Below are positions 13,940-22,369 of a stretch of 26,038 nt of DNA, piece after piece. This DNA comes from COMBO-56-21 sp041559015. GTDB taxonomy: Archaea > Thermoplasmatota > Thermoplasmata > UBA10834. The DNA is taken from contig JBFFED010000024.1 in the NCBI GenBank assembly GCA_041559015.1, positions 1 to 26,038 on the forward strand, written 5' to 3'. Position 1 is the first letter of the stretch. Each line of letters starts with the position of its first letter. The position numbers and the translations under genes were made by a program. A model generated the notes under the pieces. That model did no database searches, was not told the origin of the DNA, and worked only from the letters and a program-made list of their open reading frames with translations.

Positions 13940-15418
13940 ATGACTCATCTTGTCGTGTCGCTGGTGGAGAACGATCCTGCCAGGGTGGCGGGTTCGGCCC
14001 AGGCCGCCTTCGAGTCCGGGGCGGACCTGGTAGAGGTCAGGCTGGACCATGTCAAGGGCCTGACCGCATCGAAGGTGAAGGACATCAGGCACGCGTTGCG
14101 CGGGCCTGCGATAGCGACGCTGCGGTCGGAAAGGGAAGGAGGCAGGTCCAAGCTCGGCAAGAGCGCGAGGGAGGACATGCTCCTCAAGGTCTCGGAGGCT
14201 GGTTTCGAGTACATAGACCTGGAGCTCGGCAGAGACGCCTCCGTCCTCGAGGCAATACAGGAGGAGGACTGGCGCCCGCGCGTGATAGTCTCCAGACATT
14301 TCACGAAACCTGTCTCGAAGAGCGCCGTCCAGAGCGCCCTGAGGTCCGCCCTCGAACAGGGGGATATCGCCAAGGTCGCGATGGCATGCGAGGATGCCGC
14401 TGATGCGCTCATGCTCGCGCAGATAGGTCTCGACCTCTCGAAACGGCGGAAGAGGTTCTCACTGATAGGCATGGGGCACCAAGGACAACTGACAAGGGCA
14501 TGCGCTGGTGCCATCGGGTCGGAGCTGGTCTACGCCTCTCTCCCAGGTAAGGAGGCGGCCCCTGGCCAGATGGAGGCAGGACTGCAGGCAGCCCTGCTCA
14601 AGGAAGGCTCTGTCCTGCTGGGTCTGGTAGGACACCCCGTGTCGCACTCGGTCTCCAAGCCGATGCAGGAGGCGGCTCTCGCCAGGGCAGGCCTGCGTGG
14701 GATCTACCTTCCCCTCGACTTCCCGGAGCGCACATTCGACCGCGCGGCTTTGAAGACTCTTCGCGCGCTCGGACTCAAGGGCCTGAACGTCACGATACCC
14801 CACAAGTGGAAGGCGTTCGAGATGTCCCAAAGGCGGGGGGAGAACGCGAAGGCCACCGGGGCCGTCAACACGCTGAACTTCCGAGGTACGGTCGCCTACG
14901 GAGAAAACACTGATGTAAACGGATTCTCCAGGTTACTTGACGGAAAAATGACTATCACCAGAGGGCTCAAGACCCTCGTGGTCGGAGCTGGGGGAGCGGC
15001 CCGCGCCGTGGCCTACGTCCTCACTGAGCGGGATGCCCGTCTGTCCGTGCTCGACAAGGAGAAGAAACGGGCGCGCGCGCTAGCGAGGATGTTCCGAGCA
15101 AGAGCAGTCACCTGGGGCCAGCTCCGGAGGGAGCGAGCGGAGTTCGACCTGATAGTGAACTGCTCCCCCATCGGAATGAAGGGCCTGCCAGGCAATCCGG
15201 TCAAACCGTGGCTGCTCGGACCAGGCAAGAACTACATCGACATCATATTCAACCCTCCGGCGACGGAGGCGATGAAGGAGACAGAGAGTAAGGGCGGCAG
15301 AGCGCTCGGCGGACTGGAGATGCTGGTGCAGCAGGGTGCCGAATCGTTCCGCATCTGGACCGGCATCGAGCCGGACATCGAGGCCATGCGAGAGGCTGCC
15401 AGGAGCGCGCTGAAATGA
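13940..15418 (+). CDS. aroDE: Bifunctional type I 3-dehydroquinate dehydratase / shikimate dehydrogenase
   Basis: Two sequential shikimate-pathway enzymes in one 492-residue chain. Residues 1-220: type I dehydratase with LVEVRLDHV, the catalytic His in VIVSRHF and the Schiff-base Lys 145 in GDIAKVAMA. Residues 222-492: shikimate dehydrogenase with GHPVSHSVSKPMQEA, NVTIPHK (catalytic Lys 289), GAVNTL, ENTDVNGF, the nucleotide-binding GAGGAARAV and GLEMLVQQGAESFRIWTG. The loop after the second strand of the nucleotide-binding fold reads VLDKEKK instead of the usual NADP-binding N-R-T; an Asp there often means NAD preference (inference). The ATG abuts the preceding stop, and GGAG lies six bases before it. 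The fusion order resembles plant and some prokaryotic AroDE proteins. Both active sites look intact. Confidence 0.95.
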   Translation: MTHLVVSLVENDPARVAGSAQAAFESGADLVEVRLDHVKGLTASKVKDIRHALRGPAIATLRSEREGGRSKLGKSAREDMLLKVSEAGFEYIDLELGRDASVLEAIQEEDWRPRVIVSRHFTKPVSKSAVQSALRSALEQGDIAKVAMACEDAADALMLAQIGLDLSKRRKRFSLIGMGHQGQLTRACAGAIGSELVYASLPGKEAAPGQMEAGLQAALLKEGSVLLGLVGHPVSHSVSKPMQEAALARAGLRGIYLPLDFPERTFDRAALKTLRALGLKGLNVTIPHKWKAFEMSQRRGENAKATGAVNTLNFRGTVAYGENTDVNGFSRLLDGKMTITRGLKTLVVGAGGAARAVAYVLTERDARLSVLDKEKKRARALARMFRARAVTWGQLRRERAEFDLIVNCSPIGMKGLPGNPVKPWLLGPGKNYIDIIFNPPATEAMKETESKGGRALGGLEMLVQQGAESFRIWTGIEPDIEAMREAARSALK

Positions 15419-16284
15419 TCGGCAGGGCAGCATGCAGAGGGGCCGCAACCATCGTCAACGCAATCGCGACCGGCAGGGGGGCTGCGTTCGGGATCACGCT
15501 CGAGACCGACGCGGTCGTGGAACTCAGCAGCGGCACCGGTGAGATCGTCCTTGCAGGGTCCTCTGAGGGTGGAGACCTGGTCGCCAGCTGTGTCCGCTCA
15601 GTGGCCTCGAAGGCTCCGGGAAGCCCCGACGTGCACGGCGAGGTGCACGTCAAGTCGGAGATACCGATCTCCAGGGGACTGAAGAGCAGCAGCGCAGTGT
15701 CGAACGCGGTGGTGTTAGCGTCCAACAGGGCGCTGGGTGTTGGCCTCTCGGACATGGACCTCGTGCTGACGGGGATCGAGGAGTCCATCAAGGCAGGGGT
15801 CACGATAACGGGCGCCTTCGACGACGCATCGGCGTGCTACTTCGGCGGCGTGGTGGCGACCGACAACAGGGCATTCACGATACTTCAGAGGGCGAGGATG
15901 GACCCGGACCTGAACGTACTCCTCCATGTGCCTGACCGACGCATCTCCAAAGCCAGCGTCAAGGACCTGGACTTCAGCCCCATCAGGAAGGACGTCGAGA
16001 AGGCCTTCGAGCTCGCGCTCGCGGGAGACCACCTGAAAGCGATGGAGTTGAACTCGAGGGCTTACTCAAAGGTGCTGGACGTCTCAGAGGAGGTCGCCCA
16101 GGATGCCAGGAGGAACGGGGCGCTCGCGGCTGGGATATCTGGCACAGGGCCGGCAACCGCGATAGTCTGCGAGCCCTCCGCGGTCGGGAAGATCACGGGA
16201 GCCCTCGAGAAGCACGGGGGGACCGTCCTGCGCGCGCACATCAATGACACCCCGGCGACGGAGGTGGTCCCACGGCTGTTGTAG
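15415..16284 (+). CDS. aroK: Archaeal shikimate kinase (GHMP kinase superfamily)
   Basis: Phosphorylates shikimate at the 3-position. The 289-residue protein is a GHMP kinase, unrelated to the P-loop bacterial AroK. It has the N-terminal substrate-binding part (GRAACRGAATIVNAIATGRG), the ATP-binding PISRGLKSSSA motif at residues 84-94, the TGAFDDASACYFGG motif and the C-terminal glycine-rich GISGTGPATAIV motif. Homoserine kinase is the closest relative by fold, but the PISRGLKSSSA form and the position between aroDE and aroA fix the assignment. The start overlaps the aroDE stop as ATGA, indicating coupled translation. Length and motifs are normal. Its last 13 bases overlap the probable start of aroA. 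Confidence 0.93.
   Translation: MIGRAACRGAATIVNAIATGRGAAFGITLETDAVVELSSGTGEIVLAGSSEGGDLVASCVRSVASKAPGSPDVHGEVHVKSEIPISRGLKSSSAVSNAVVLASNRALGVGLSDMDLVLTGIEESIKAGVTITGAFDDASACYFGGVVATDNRAFTILQRARMDPDLNVLLHVPDRRISKASVKDLDFSPIRKDVEKAFELALAGDHLKAMELNSRAYSKVLDVSEEVAQDARRNGALAAGISGTGPATAIVCEPSAVGKITGALEKHGGTVLRAHINDTPATEVVPRLL
16260..16265 (+). promoter_or_regulatory. Shine-Dalgarno GGAGGT directing an ACG start for aroA
   Basis: A perfect GGAGGT inside the 3' end of aroK. The codon six bases downstream is ACG 16272. The same hexamer-to-start distance is seen at ATG or GTG starts in this window (403, 4854, 17540, 22366). Confidence 0.7.
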
Positions 16285-17543
16285 TCAGGCCCTCGGTACC
16301 TAGAGGCGCGGTCTCAGCCCCGCCCTCGAAGTCTTACACTCACAGGGCCATGGTGCTCGGGGCCCTCTCGCATTCACACCTCGTACTCAAGAACCCATTG
16401 ATCTCCGAGGACACGAAGGCGACGTTGGATGCGCTCTTCGCAATGGGGGCTGAGATAGGCAAGCGCTCGGACGGCCTGATGATATACTGTGAGGAGCTCA
16501 GGGGCGCCCCCGGCACCGTTGACGCGCGCAACTCAGGGACGACGATGAGATTGATGGCTGGTGTCGCATCCCTACTCGGAAGCACTACCACGCTCACGGG
16601 AGACGAGTCACTCGTCAGGAGGCCCATGGCGCCTCTGGTCGACGCGCTCAGGCAGCTAGGGGCGAGGTGTGAGTATCTGGGCACGAAGGGGACCCCGCCC
16701 CTGAGGATAATGGGCCCAATCACCAAGGGCGAGGCAATCTTGGCGGGCGATGTGAGCTCGCAATTCGTGTCGTCGCTGCTCATAGCATGCACCCAGAAGC
16801 ATGGAGATACCACCATCAGGCTGGGATCCCCGTTGAGGTCGCGGCCATATGTGGACATCACGCTCGAGATGATAAGAGCCTTCGGGGGCGCCGTAGACGA
16901 ATCACCCGAAGGATTCCATGTGAAGGGCACACAGCGCCTGTCCAGAGACGAATACTCCGTGCCTGGGGATTTCTCATCGGCCGCGTTCCCGCTCGCAGCG
17001 GCCGCAATCACCGGCGGCGAGGTGACGGTGCGCGGGCTCGAATTGAGGTCGCCTCAGGGAGACAGGGCGATAGTCGACCTGCTGTCCGCCTTCGGGGCCG
17101 AGGTCTCCCGTGATTCGAACGGGGTGAAGGTCTTCGGGGGGAAGCTGCAGGGCGCGGAGATCGACGTGAGGCACACTCCCGACCTGTTCCCGATTCTCGC
17201 CGTCATGGGATCTGTCGCCGAGGGCACGACCACGATCACCGGTGGACAGAACCTGAGGCACAAGGAGAGTGACAGGATAGAGTCCGTCACCCGCTTCCTG
17301 AGCAACATGGGAGCGAACATCACCCCAACGAATGACGGATGCGTGGTCAGAGGCATCCGCAAGCTCCGCGGGGCAACTGTCCAGACGATGGGGGACCACA
17401 GGGTCATGATGGCCGCAGCGGTCGCCGGACTCGCCTGCGACTCAGAGACCAGGATAGAGGACGATAGCTCGTTCAGCGTGTCGTACCCTGGATTCATCTC
17501 AGACATGCACCAGCTCGGGTGCCGCTTGGAGGTGAGGCGGTGA
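16272..17543 (+). CDS. aroA: 3-phosphoshikimate 1-carboxyvinyltransferase (EPSP synthase), probable ACG start
   Basis: Transfers the enolpyruvyl group of PEP to shikimate 3-phosphate. Conserved residues run throughout: SAPPSKSYTHRA (Lys 20, Arg 25), NSGTTMRLMAG, SSQFVSSLLIA, FSSAAFPLAAAAI, the catalytic Asp in HTPDLFPILAV, LRHKESDRIE, GDHRVMMA and the closing SYPGFISDM. The substrate-binding SKS/R block lies upstream of the first in-frame ATG (16350), so that ATG cannot be the start. The frame is open from 16248 with no ATG, GTG, TTG or CTG before 16350. ACG 16272 is six bases after a perfect GGAGGT and places the conserved Lys at residue 20, close to its place in E. coli (22). This gives 423 residues, normal for the family. 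Function is secure; the ACG start is inferred. Confidence 0.92.
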   Translation, partial: TAVVVRPSVPRGAVSAPPSKSYTHRAMVLGALSHSHLVLKNPLISEDTKATLDALFAMGAEIGKRSDGLMIYCEELRGAPGTVDARNSGTTMRLMAGVASLLGSTTTLTGDESLVRRPMAPLVDALRQLGARCEYLGTKGTPPLRIMGPITKGEAILAGDVSSQFVSSLLIACTQKHGDTTIRLGSPLRSRPYVDITLEMIRAFGGAVDESPEGFHVKGTQRLSRDEYSVPGDFSSAAFPLAAAAITGGEVTVRGLELRSPQGDRAIVDLLSAFGAEVSRDSNGVKVFGGKLQGAEIDVRHTPDLFPILAVMGSVAEGTTTITGGQNLRHKESDRIESVTRFLSNMGANITPTNDGCVVRGIRKLRGATVQTMGDHRVMMAAAVAGLACDSETRIEDDSSFSVSYPGFISDMHQLGCRLEVRR

Positions 17544-18616
17544 ACGAGTTCGGGAAGTGCTTCAAGGTCGGGATATTCGGGTCCAGCCACGGCCCCTGCG
17601 TCGGTGCCAAGGTCGAGGGGTGCCCAGCGGGCTCGAAGATATCTGAGGCCGCGATCCAGATAGAGCTCGACAGGCGGTCACCAGGGAAGGGGCCTGTCTC
17701 CACGCCGAGGAAGGAGAGGGACAGGCTGGAGATACTCTCCGGGGTACGGAATGGAAAGGCCACCGGGGGGCCCATAGTGGGGCTCGTCAAGAACTTGGAC
17801 AAGGATTCGTCGGCGTACGATTCCTTCTTACGGGTCCCTAGACCCGGGCACGCGGATTACCCCGCGATGGTGAAGTACGCAGGGCACCACGACCATCGCG
17901 GGGGCGGCCAGTTCTCTGGGAGGATGACCGCGGGCCTCGTCATCGGAGGGGCGATTGCGAGACAGGTCCTGGAGAAGAATGGGGTCTCAGCCCTCGCGCA
18001 GACCGTCCAGATAGGCGGAGTGTCGCTCAAGAAGGATGTCCCGTTCAGCATCGCGGAGAAGATAGTCAGGGCGAACCCAGTGGGGTGCGCGGACAGGGAC
18101 ACTGCGGAGCTGATGAAGGACGAGATAGTCCGCGCGCACGATGAGAAGGACAGCGTCGGTGGCATCATCAGGTGCACTGTTCTCGGTCTCCCGGTGGGCA
18201 TTGGCGAACCGTTCTTCTGGTCGGTTGAGAGCGCCGTCTCGGCGATGATGTTCTCCATTCCCGGCGTCAAGGGGGTCGAGTTCGGATCAGGGTTCAGGTG
18301 CGCTTCGATGAAGGGCAGCGAGCACAACGATCCTTTCGCGGTAAGAGGCGGCAGGATAGTCACCAAAACCAACAATGCGGGCGGCATCCTGGGCGGCCTC
18401 ACGGACGGCATGCCGGTGGATTTCAGAGTCGCCTTCAAGCCGACCTCATCCATCGCAAGGCCGCAGATGAGCGTCGATGTAGGATCCAAGAAACCAGTCC
18501 AGCTGGAGATCAAAGGCCGGCACGACCCGTGCATAGTCCCCAGGGCCGTGCCCGTGGTCGAGAACTCGGCGGCCGCAGTTGTCCTGGACCTCATGCTCCA
18601 AGGGAGGATGCTATGA
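17540..18616 (+). CDS. aroC: Chorismate synthase
   Basis: Converts EPSP to chorismate with reduced FMN as cofactor. The protein has KVGIFGSSHGPCVG, PRPGHADYPAMVKY, the DHRGGGQFSGRMTA flavin/substrate block, EHNDPFAVRGGRIVTKTNNAGGILGGLTDGMPVDFRVAFKPTSSI and RHDPCIVPRAVPVVE. The start is GTG 17540: GGAGGT (17528-17533) is six bases upstream and the codon overlaps the aroA stop as GTGA. An upstream GTG at 17519 would add seven unconserved residues across the SD. The protein is 358 residues, usual for the family. The FSGRMTA variant of the more common S-A-R-E-T-A block occurs in a subset of bacterial and archaeal enzymes, so it is not a defect. Confidence 0.95.
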   Translation: MNEFGKCFKVGIFGSSHGPCVGAKVEGCPAGSKISEAAIQIELDRRSPGKGPVSTPRKERDRLEILSGVRNGKATGGPIVGLVKNLDKDSSAYDSFLRVPRPGHADYPAMVKYAGHHDHRGGGQFSGRMTAGLVIGGAIARQVLEKNGVSALAQTVQIGGVSLKKDVPFSIAEKIVRANPVGCADRDTAELMKDEIVRAHDEKDSVGGIIRCTVLGLPVGIGEPFFWSVESAVSAMMFSIPGVKGVEFGSGFRCASMKGSEHNDPFAVRGGRIVTKTNNAGGILGGLTDGMPVDFRVAFKPTSSIARPQMSVDVGSKKPVQLEIKGRHDPCIVPRAVPVVENSAAAVVLDLMLQGRML

Positions 18617-19698
18617 CCAAGCGCGAGCTGGAAGCCCTGAGGGAGGAGATACTGAGAATCGACAGAGACATTGTCGAACTCGTCCTGCGGAGACAGGAGG
18701 CGGCGGACGAGATCGGCCGCGTCAAGTCCAAGGATGGGCTTCGATTGAGGGATAGCTCTCGGGAGAAGAAGATCATCCGTGGTTACGAGGATAGGGCGAG
18801 GGCGCTCGGCCTGGATTCTGTGGTCGGCCGGAAGGTCGCAGAGCTCATGGTATCTCTCTCGGTCTCTGAGCAGAGGAAGAAGAAGCTCAAGCCGCTGAAG
18901 CACAAGCGGGCGCTTGTCGTCGGGGGCGCGGGCAGAATGGGAGAATGGACATGTCGTATGCTCTCGACCCGAGGGGCGGATGTCCATGTTGTGGACCCTC
19001 GGAGGAGGCTCGAGGGATACAGGAACCTGAAGAGGCTTCCAGCATCGCTCGACCAGTTCGAGGTCACAGTCATCGCAAGTCCACTGGGGTTATGCCCCAA
19101 AGACCTGGACGCGGTGCTCGCGCTGCACCCGAAGGGGATGGTATTCGACCTGTGCAGCGTCAAGGCGCACATCGCGTCGAAGCTGCGCTCTGCGGCCGCT
19201 CAAGGGTCCAGGGTCACCAGCGTCCATCCGATGTTCGGCCCGAACGCTCCATCGCCGAGGGCGAGGAATGTCGTGATATGCAGATGCGGGTCACCAGAGG
19301 CAGACAGGATGGCATTCGAGCTATTCTCATCGGAAGGGGCAGATGTCAGCACGATCGACCTAGAAGCACACGACGAACTCATGGCGTATGTCCTCGGCCT
19401 CTCGCATCTGTGCACCATGTTGTTCTCCGGGACCCTCGCGAGATCGGGCAGAAGACCGGAGGACCTGAGAGCCGTCCAGGGGCCCTCATTCGCGAGGCTC
19501 TTCAAGACAGCGACTGAACTCTCGAGCGAGAGCAGAAGGATCTATCACGACATCCAGGCTCTCAACCCGAACACGAGACACCTGGTGACCACCATGGAGG
19601 AGGTTCTGAGGGAGCTCAGGAAAGCATCCCTCGACTCCGACCCAGACAAGTTCAGGCATGTCATGGACTCGAACGGACGATATCTAGAGGTGAGCTGA
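18613..19698 (+). CDS. tyrA: Fused chorismate mutase (AroQ) / prephenate dehydrogenase
   Basis: Directs chorismate to tyrosine: mutase to prephenate, then oxidative decarboxylation to 4-hydroxyphenylpyruvate. Residues 1-85 are an AroQ mutase (LREEILRIDRDIVELVLRRQ, ADEIGRVKSKDGL, RDSSREKKI). From about 100 there is a dinucleotide-binding fold (VVGGAGRMG) with an acidic HVVDP turn that fits NAD, then VIASPLG, DLCSVK, the catalytic His region SVHPMFGPN, and a helical C-terminal dimerisation domain. The total is 361 residues, without the ACT or prephenate dehydratase domain found in some fusions. It is the only post-chorismate branch enzyme in the window. The ATG overlaps the aroC stop (ATGA), with GGAGGA just upstream. 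Confidence 0.92.
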   Translation: MTKRELEALREEILRIDRDIVELVLRRQEAADEIGRVKSKDGLRLRDSSREKKIIRGYEDRARALGLDSVVGRKVAELMVSLSVSEQRKKKLKPLKHKRALVVGGAGRMGEWTCRMLSTRGADVHVVDPRRRLEGYRNLKRLPASLDQFEVTVIASPLGLCPKDLDAVLALHPKGMVFDLCSVKAHIASKLRSAAAQGSRVTSVHPMFGPNAPSPRARNVVICRCGSPEADRMAFELFSSEGADVSTIDLEAHDELMAYVLGLSHLCTMLFSGTLARSGRRPEDLRAVQGPSFARLFKTATELSSESRRIYHDIQALNPNTRHLVTTMEEVLRELRKASLDSDPDKFRHVMDSNGRYLEVS

Positions 19699-19700
19699 GG

Positions 19701-20768
19701 ATGACGAAGAGGAAGGCGGCTATACTCGGATCCAGCGGGATGATAGGACAGAGGTTCGCGCATATGCTCCACGAACATCCATATTTCGAGGTCACTGCGT
19801 ACTGCGCATCTGACAGGTCGGAGGGCAAGAGACTGTCTGAGGTGTGGAGATTGAGCGACGTCGAGCTCGATCCCCGGCTGGGCAAGAGCACGATAGCCTC
19901 GACGGATCCCCAGGAGCTGGCTCATGGCGGCGTCGAGGTCGTCTTCAGCGGGCTGCCCTCAGAAGTGGCGGGCCCTGTAGAGGACCATTGCGCAGAGGCG
20001 GGCATGGCGGTGTTCTCTAACGCTGCCTCGCACAGGATGGAGCAGGACACTCCCATCCTCCTGCCCGAGGTCAATGCAGGACACCTCGCCTCGGTCGAGG
20101 CACAGAAGAAGAGGCGCAAGAAGCACGGGTTCGTGGTCACCAACGCTAACTGCTCGGTCACAGGGCTGGCGCTCGTGCTGAAGCCTCTTATAGACTCTTT
20201 CGGGGTCGACGACGTCGATGTCGCGACCTACCAGGCGCTCTCAGGCGCTGGATACCCTGGGGTTCCTGCCATGGACATACTCGGAAACGTACTCCCGCAC
20301 ATCAAGAACGAAGAGGAGAAGATGTCCGTAGAGGGCAAGAAGATCCTTGGTGGCTTCGAAGACGGCAGGTTCATCGATCCTCCAATCACGATATCTGCTA
20401 GCTGCGCGAGGGTGAACGTGAGGGACGGCCATCTCGAAGCTGTCTTCGTAAGAGGCGGGAGGATGCCCAGCATTGAGGAGATAACCGATGCTCTCGCCGG
20501 GTTCAGGGCGAAACCCCAGGAGCTGAGGCTCCCGAGCGCACCCGATAAACCGATAATAGTCAGGAGCGAGCCAGACAGGCCCCAGCCTTTGCTGGACAGC
20601 TATGCCGGGACACCCGAGCGTGCCAGGGGCATGGCGGCGACGGTCGGCCGGATCAGGCTGGACAAAGGCCTCTTGAGGTTCTACATGCTCTCTCACAACA
20701 CGATCAGGGGTGGCGCGGGTGGCTCCGTTCTGAACGCCGAACTCTCATTCAAGGAGGGACTCATCTGA
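19701..20768 (+). CDS. asd: Aspartate-semialdehyde dehydrogenase
   Basis: Reduces aspartyl phosphate to L-aspartate 4-semialdehyde with NADPH. The 355-residue protein has the Rossmann motif ILGSSGMIGQRF, the catalytic Cys 151 in NANCSVTG, the general-base His 244 in VRDGHLE, SGAGYPGVPAMDI and the C-terminal LSHNTIRGGAGGSVLNAE, matching the archaeal/yeast-type subfamily. It sits between the aromatic genes and the homocysteine genes. Its product is the substrate of ADTH synthase at the head of the run and of the DUF39 sulfide-incorporating enzyme just downstream, so this position is the metabolic hinge of the locus. The start is two bases after the tyrA stop. The stop TGA lies in CTGA, overlapping the probable start of the next gene. 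Confidence 0.95.
   Translation: MTKRKAAILGSSGMIGQRFAHMLHEHPYFEVTAYCASDRSEGKRLSEVWRLSDVELDPRLGKSTIASTDPQELAHGGVEVVFSGLPSEVAGPVEDHCAEAGMAVFSNAASHRMEQDTPILLPEVNAGHLASVEAQKKRRKKHGFVVTNANCSVTGLALVLKPLIDSFGVDDVDVATYQALSGAGYPGVPAMDILGNVLPHIKNEEEKMSVEGKKILGGFEDGRFIDPPITISASCARVNVRDGHLEAVFVRGGRMPSIEEITDALAGFRAKPQELRLPSAPDKPIIVRSEPDRPQPLLDSYAGTPERARGMAATVGRIRLDKGLLRFYMLSHNTIRGGAGGSVLNAELSFKEGLI
20753..20758 (+). promoter_or_regulatory. Shine-Dalgarno GGAGGG pointing to CTG 20765 of the DUF39 gene
   Basis: GGAGGG lies inside the last codons of asd. Six bases further on is CTG 20765, forming CTGA with the asd stop. The alternative GTG 20798 has no comparable SD. Confidence 0.6.
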
Positions 20769-21967
20769 GCGACGGCAAGAAGAAGACGAGTGGGACCGTG
20801 AAGAAGAGTTACGACGAGATACGTGAGAAGATCGCCCGCGGAGAGGTCGCTGTCATGACCGCGCAGGAGTTCAAGGGGTTCGTGAAGGCCAACGGTGTCA
20901 AGAAGGCGGCCAAGGAGGTCGATGTGGTCACCACGGGCACCTTCGGGGCCATGTGCTCCTCCGGCGCTTACTTCAACTTCGGCCATTCCGATCCCCCGAT
21001 CAAGATGAACAGGGTCTGGCTCGACGGCATACCTGCGTACGCAGGACTCGCAGCCGTGGACGCATACCTAGGCGTGACCGAACTCGACGAGTCGAATAAC
21101 ATGCTCCACGGCGGAGCGCATGTCATCGAGGACCTGGTGAAGGGCAAGGCGGTACGCCTGAAGGCCACTGCCTACGGCACCGACTGCTACCCACGGAAGG
21201 AGATAGACACATACGTCAGTCTCAAGACCATCAACCAAGCGGTCCTGATGAACGTCAGGAACTGCTATCAGAACTACGCAACCGCCACGAACTCGTCCCA
21301 GAGGACGCTCTACACATACATGGGCAAACTCCTGCCAGAGTTCGGCAACGCGACCTACAGCAGCGCAGGGGACATATCGCCGCTCATGAACGACCCCTAC
21401 TACAGGACCGTCGGGATAGGCACGAGGATATTCCTGGGCGGGGCGCAGGGGTTCGTCATCTGGGAGGGGACGCAGTTCAACCCGGGCGTGCCGAGGACCC
21501 CGGATGGGGTCCCCAAGAGGCCTGCGGGCTCGCTAGCGGTGATAGGCGACCTGAAGCAGATGTCTCCCGACTTCGTGCGCGGACTGACTTTCACAAGATA
21601 CGGGTCGTCCCTCGGCCTGGGGATAGGCGTGGCGATACCCATCCTGGACGAGGACATGGCCCGAAACTGCGCCGTAACCAACGACCGGATAGTCACCGCG
21701 GTGTTCGACTACGCCCAGGCATCAAGGTCCAGAGAGGTAGTCAAAGAGGTCACATACGCGGAGTTGATGTCAGGCGAGATAGAGCTCAGGGGCAAGCAGG
21801 TGCCGACATCGTCCCTGTCGAGCATGTACAAGGCGAGGCAGATATCCGAGGCCCTCAAGAACCAGGTGCTCAAGGGGGACTTCATGATAGAGCGGCCTGT
21901 CCAGAACTTCTCCATGGATCGCGTGTTCAGGGGGCTCGAGGTAAGGTCAGAGAAGGAGGCGATGTGA
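20765..21967 (+). CDS. DUF39 homocysteine biosynthesis protein (MA1821-like)
   Basis: DUF39/COG1900 proteins, with a NIL-ferredoxin partner, are needed to make homocysteine from aspartate semialdehyde and sulfide in Methanosarcina acetivorans (established for MA1821/MA1822). Family blocks are clear: EVDVVTTGTFGAMCSSGAYFNFGHSDPPIKM, ATAYGTDCYPRKE, the RNCYQNYATATNSS segment, SSAGDISPLMNDPYYRTVGIGTRIFLGGAQGFVIWEGTQ and RTPDGVPKRPAGSLAVIGDLKQMS. Conserved cysteines in MCSSG, TDCYP and RNCYQ are candidates for carrying sulfide. CTG 20765 fits the SD and the CTGA overlap with asd and gives 400 residues. GTG 20798 (389 residues) better matches the N-terminus I recall for homologues, so the start is unsettled. 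The TGA stop abuts the next TTG start. Confidence 0.9.
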   Translation: MSDGKKKTSGTVKKSYDEIREKIARGEVAVMTAQEFKGFVKANGVKKAAKEVDVVTTGTFGAMCSSGAYFNFGHSDPPIKMNRVWLDGIPAYAGLAAVDAYLGVTELDESNNMLHGGAHVIEDLVKGKAVRLKATAYGTDCYPRKEIDTYVSLKTINQAVLMNVRNCYQNYATATNSSQRTLYTYMGKLLPEFGNATYSSAGDISPLMNDPYYRTVGIGTRIFLGGAQGFVIWEGTQFNPGVPRTPDGVPKRPAGSLAVIGDLKQMSPDFVRGLTFTRYGSSLGLGIGVAIPILDEDMARNCAVTNDRIVTAVFDYAQASRSREVVKEVTYAELMSGEIELRGKQVPTSSLSSMYKARQISEALKNQVLKGDFMIERPVQNFSMDRVFRGLEVRSEKEAM

Positions 21968-22369
21968 TTGAAGACAAAGGTAGTGCTGAACTTCAGCCCT
22001 GACGCTGCCAACCAGCCCATCACGCACAACCTGATCGCGAAACATCACCTGCTCGTGAACATACTGAGGGCAGAGATAGACGAGATAGGGGGCAAGATGG
22101 TGCTCGAGCTCTCAGGGAAGGCCGACGACATCAGGGGAGGAGTAGACTACCTCAAGTCCAACGGTGTCAGCGTCAGGCCGATCAAGGAGGGCGTCCGCAG
22201 AGACGACGAGGTCTGCACGCACTGCGGGATGTGCGTGTCCATCTGTCCGACGAAGGCCCTGGCGTTCGACCCCAAGACGAGGAAGGTCGTGTTCACGGAA
22301 GAGAAGTGCGTGGCCTGCGGAGTGTGCATAGACGCGTGCCCGCCGAGGGCCATGGAGATCCTCATATGA
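21968..22369 (+). CDS. NIL-domain / two-[4Fe-4S] ferredoxin protein (MA1822-like)
   Basis: Partner of the DUF39 protein in archaeal homocysteine synthesis. Residues 1-75 form the NIL domain, a small ferredoxin-fold domain also found on methionine ABC transporter ATPases (KVVLNFSPDAANQPITHNLI). Residues 80-133 hold two [4Fe-4S] binding motifs: Cys 83, 86, 89, 93 and Cys 114, 117, 120, 124. The ferredoxin part probably supplies electrons for reductive sulfide incorporation (inference from homologues). The start is TTG 21968, immediately after the DUF39 stop, with GGAGGC seven bases upstream. The stop overlaps the UPF0280 start as ATGA. Length is 133 residues, typical of the stand-alone partner. 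Confidence 0.92.
   Translation: MKTKVVLNFSPDAANQPITHNLIAKHHLLVNILRAEIDEIGGKMVLELSGKADDIRGGVDYLKSNGVSVRPIKEGVRRDDEVCTHCGMCVSICPTKALAFDPKTRKVVFTEEKCVACGVCIDACPPRAMEILI

Noticed and set aside
15415..16284. Homoserine kinase as an alternative identity for the GHMP kinase
   Set aside because: The PISRGLKSSSA motif and position between aroDE and aroA fit archaeal shikimate kinase better, and no threonine genes are adjacent.
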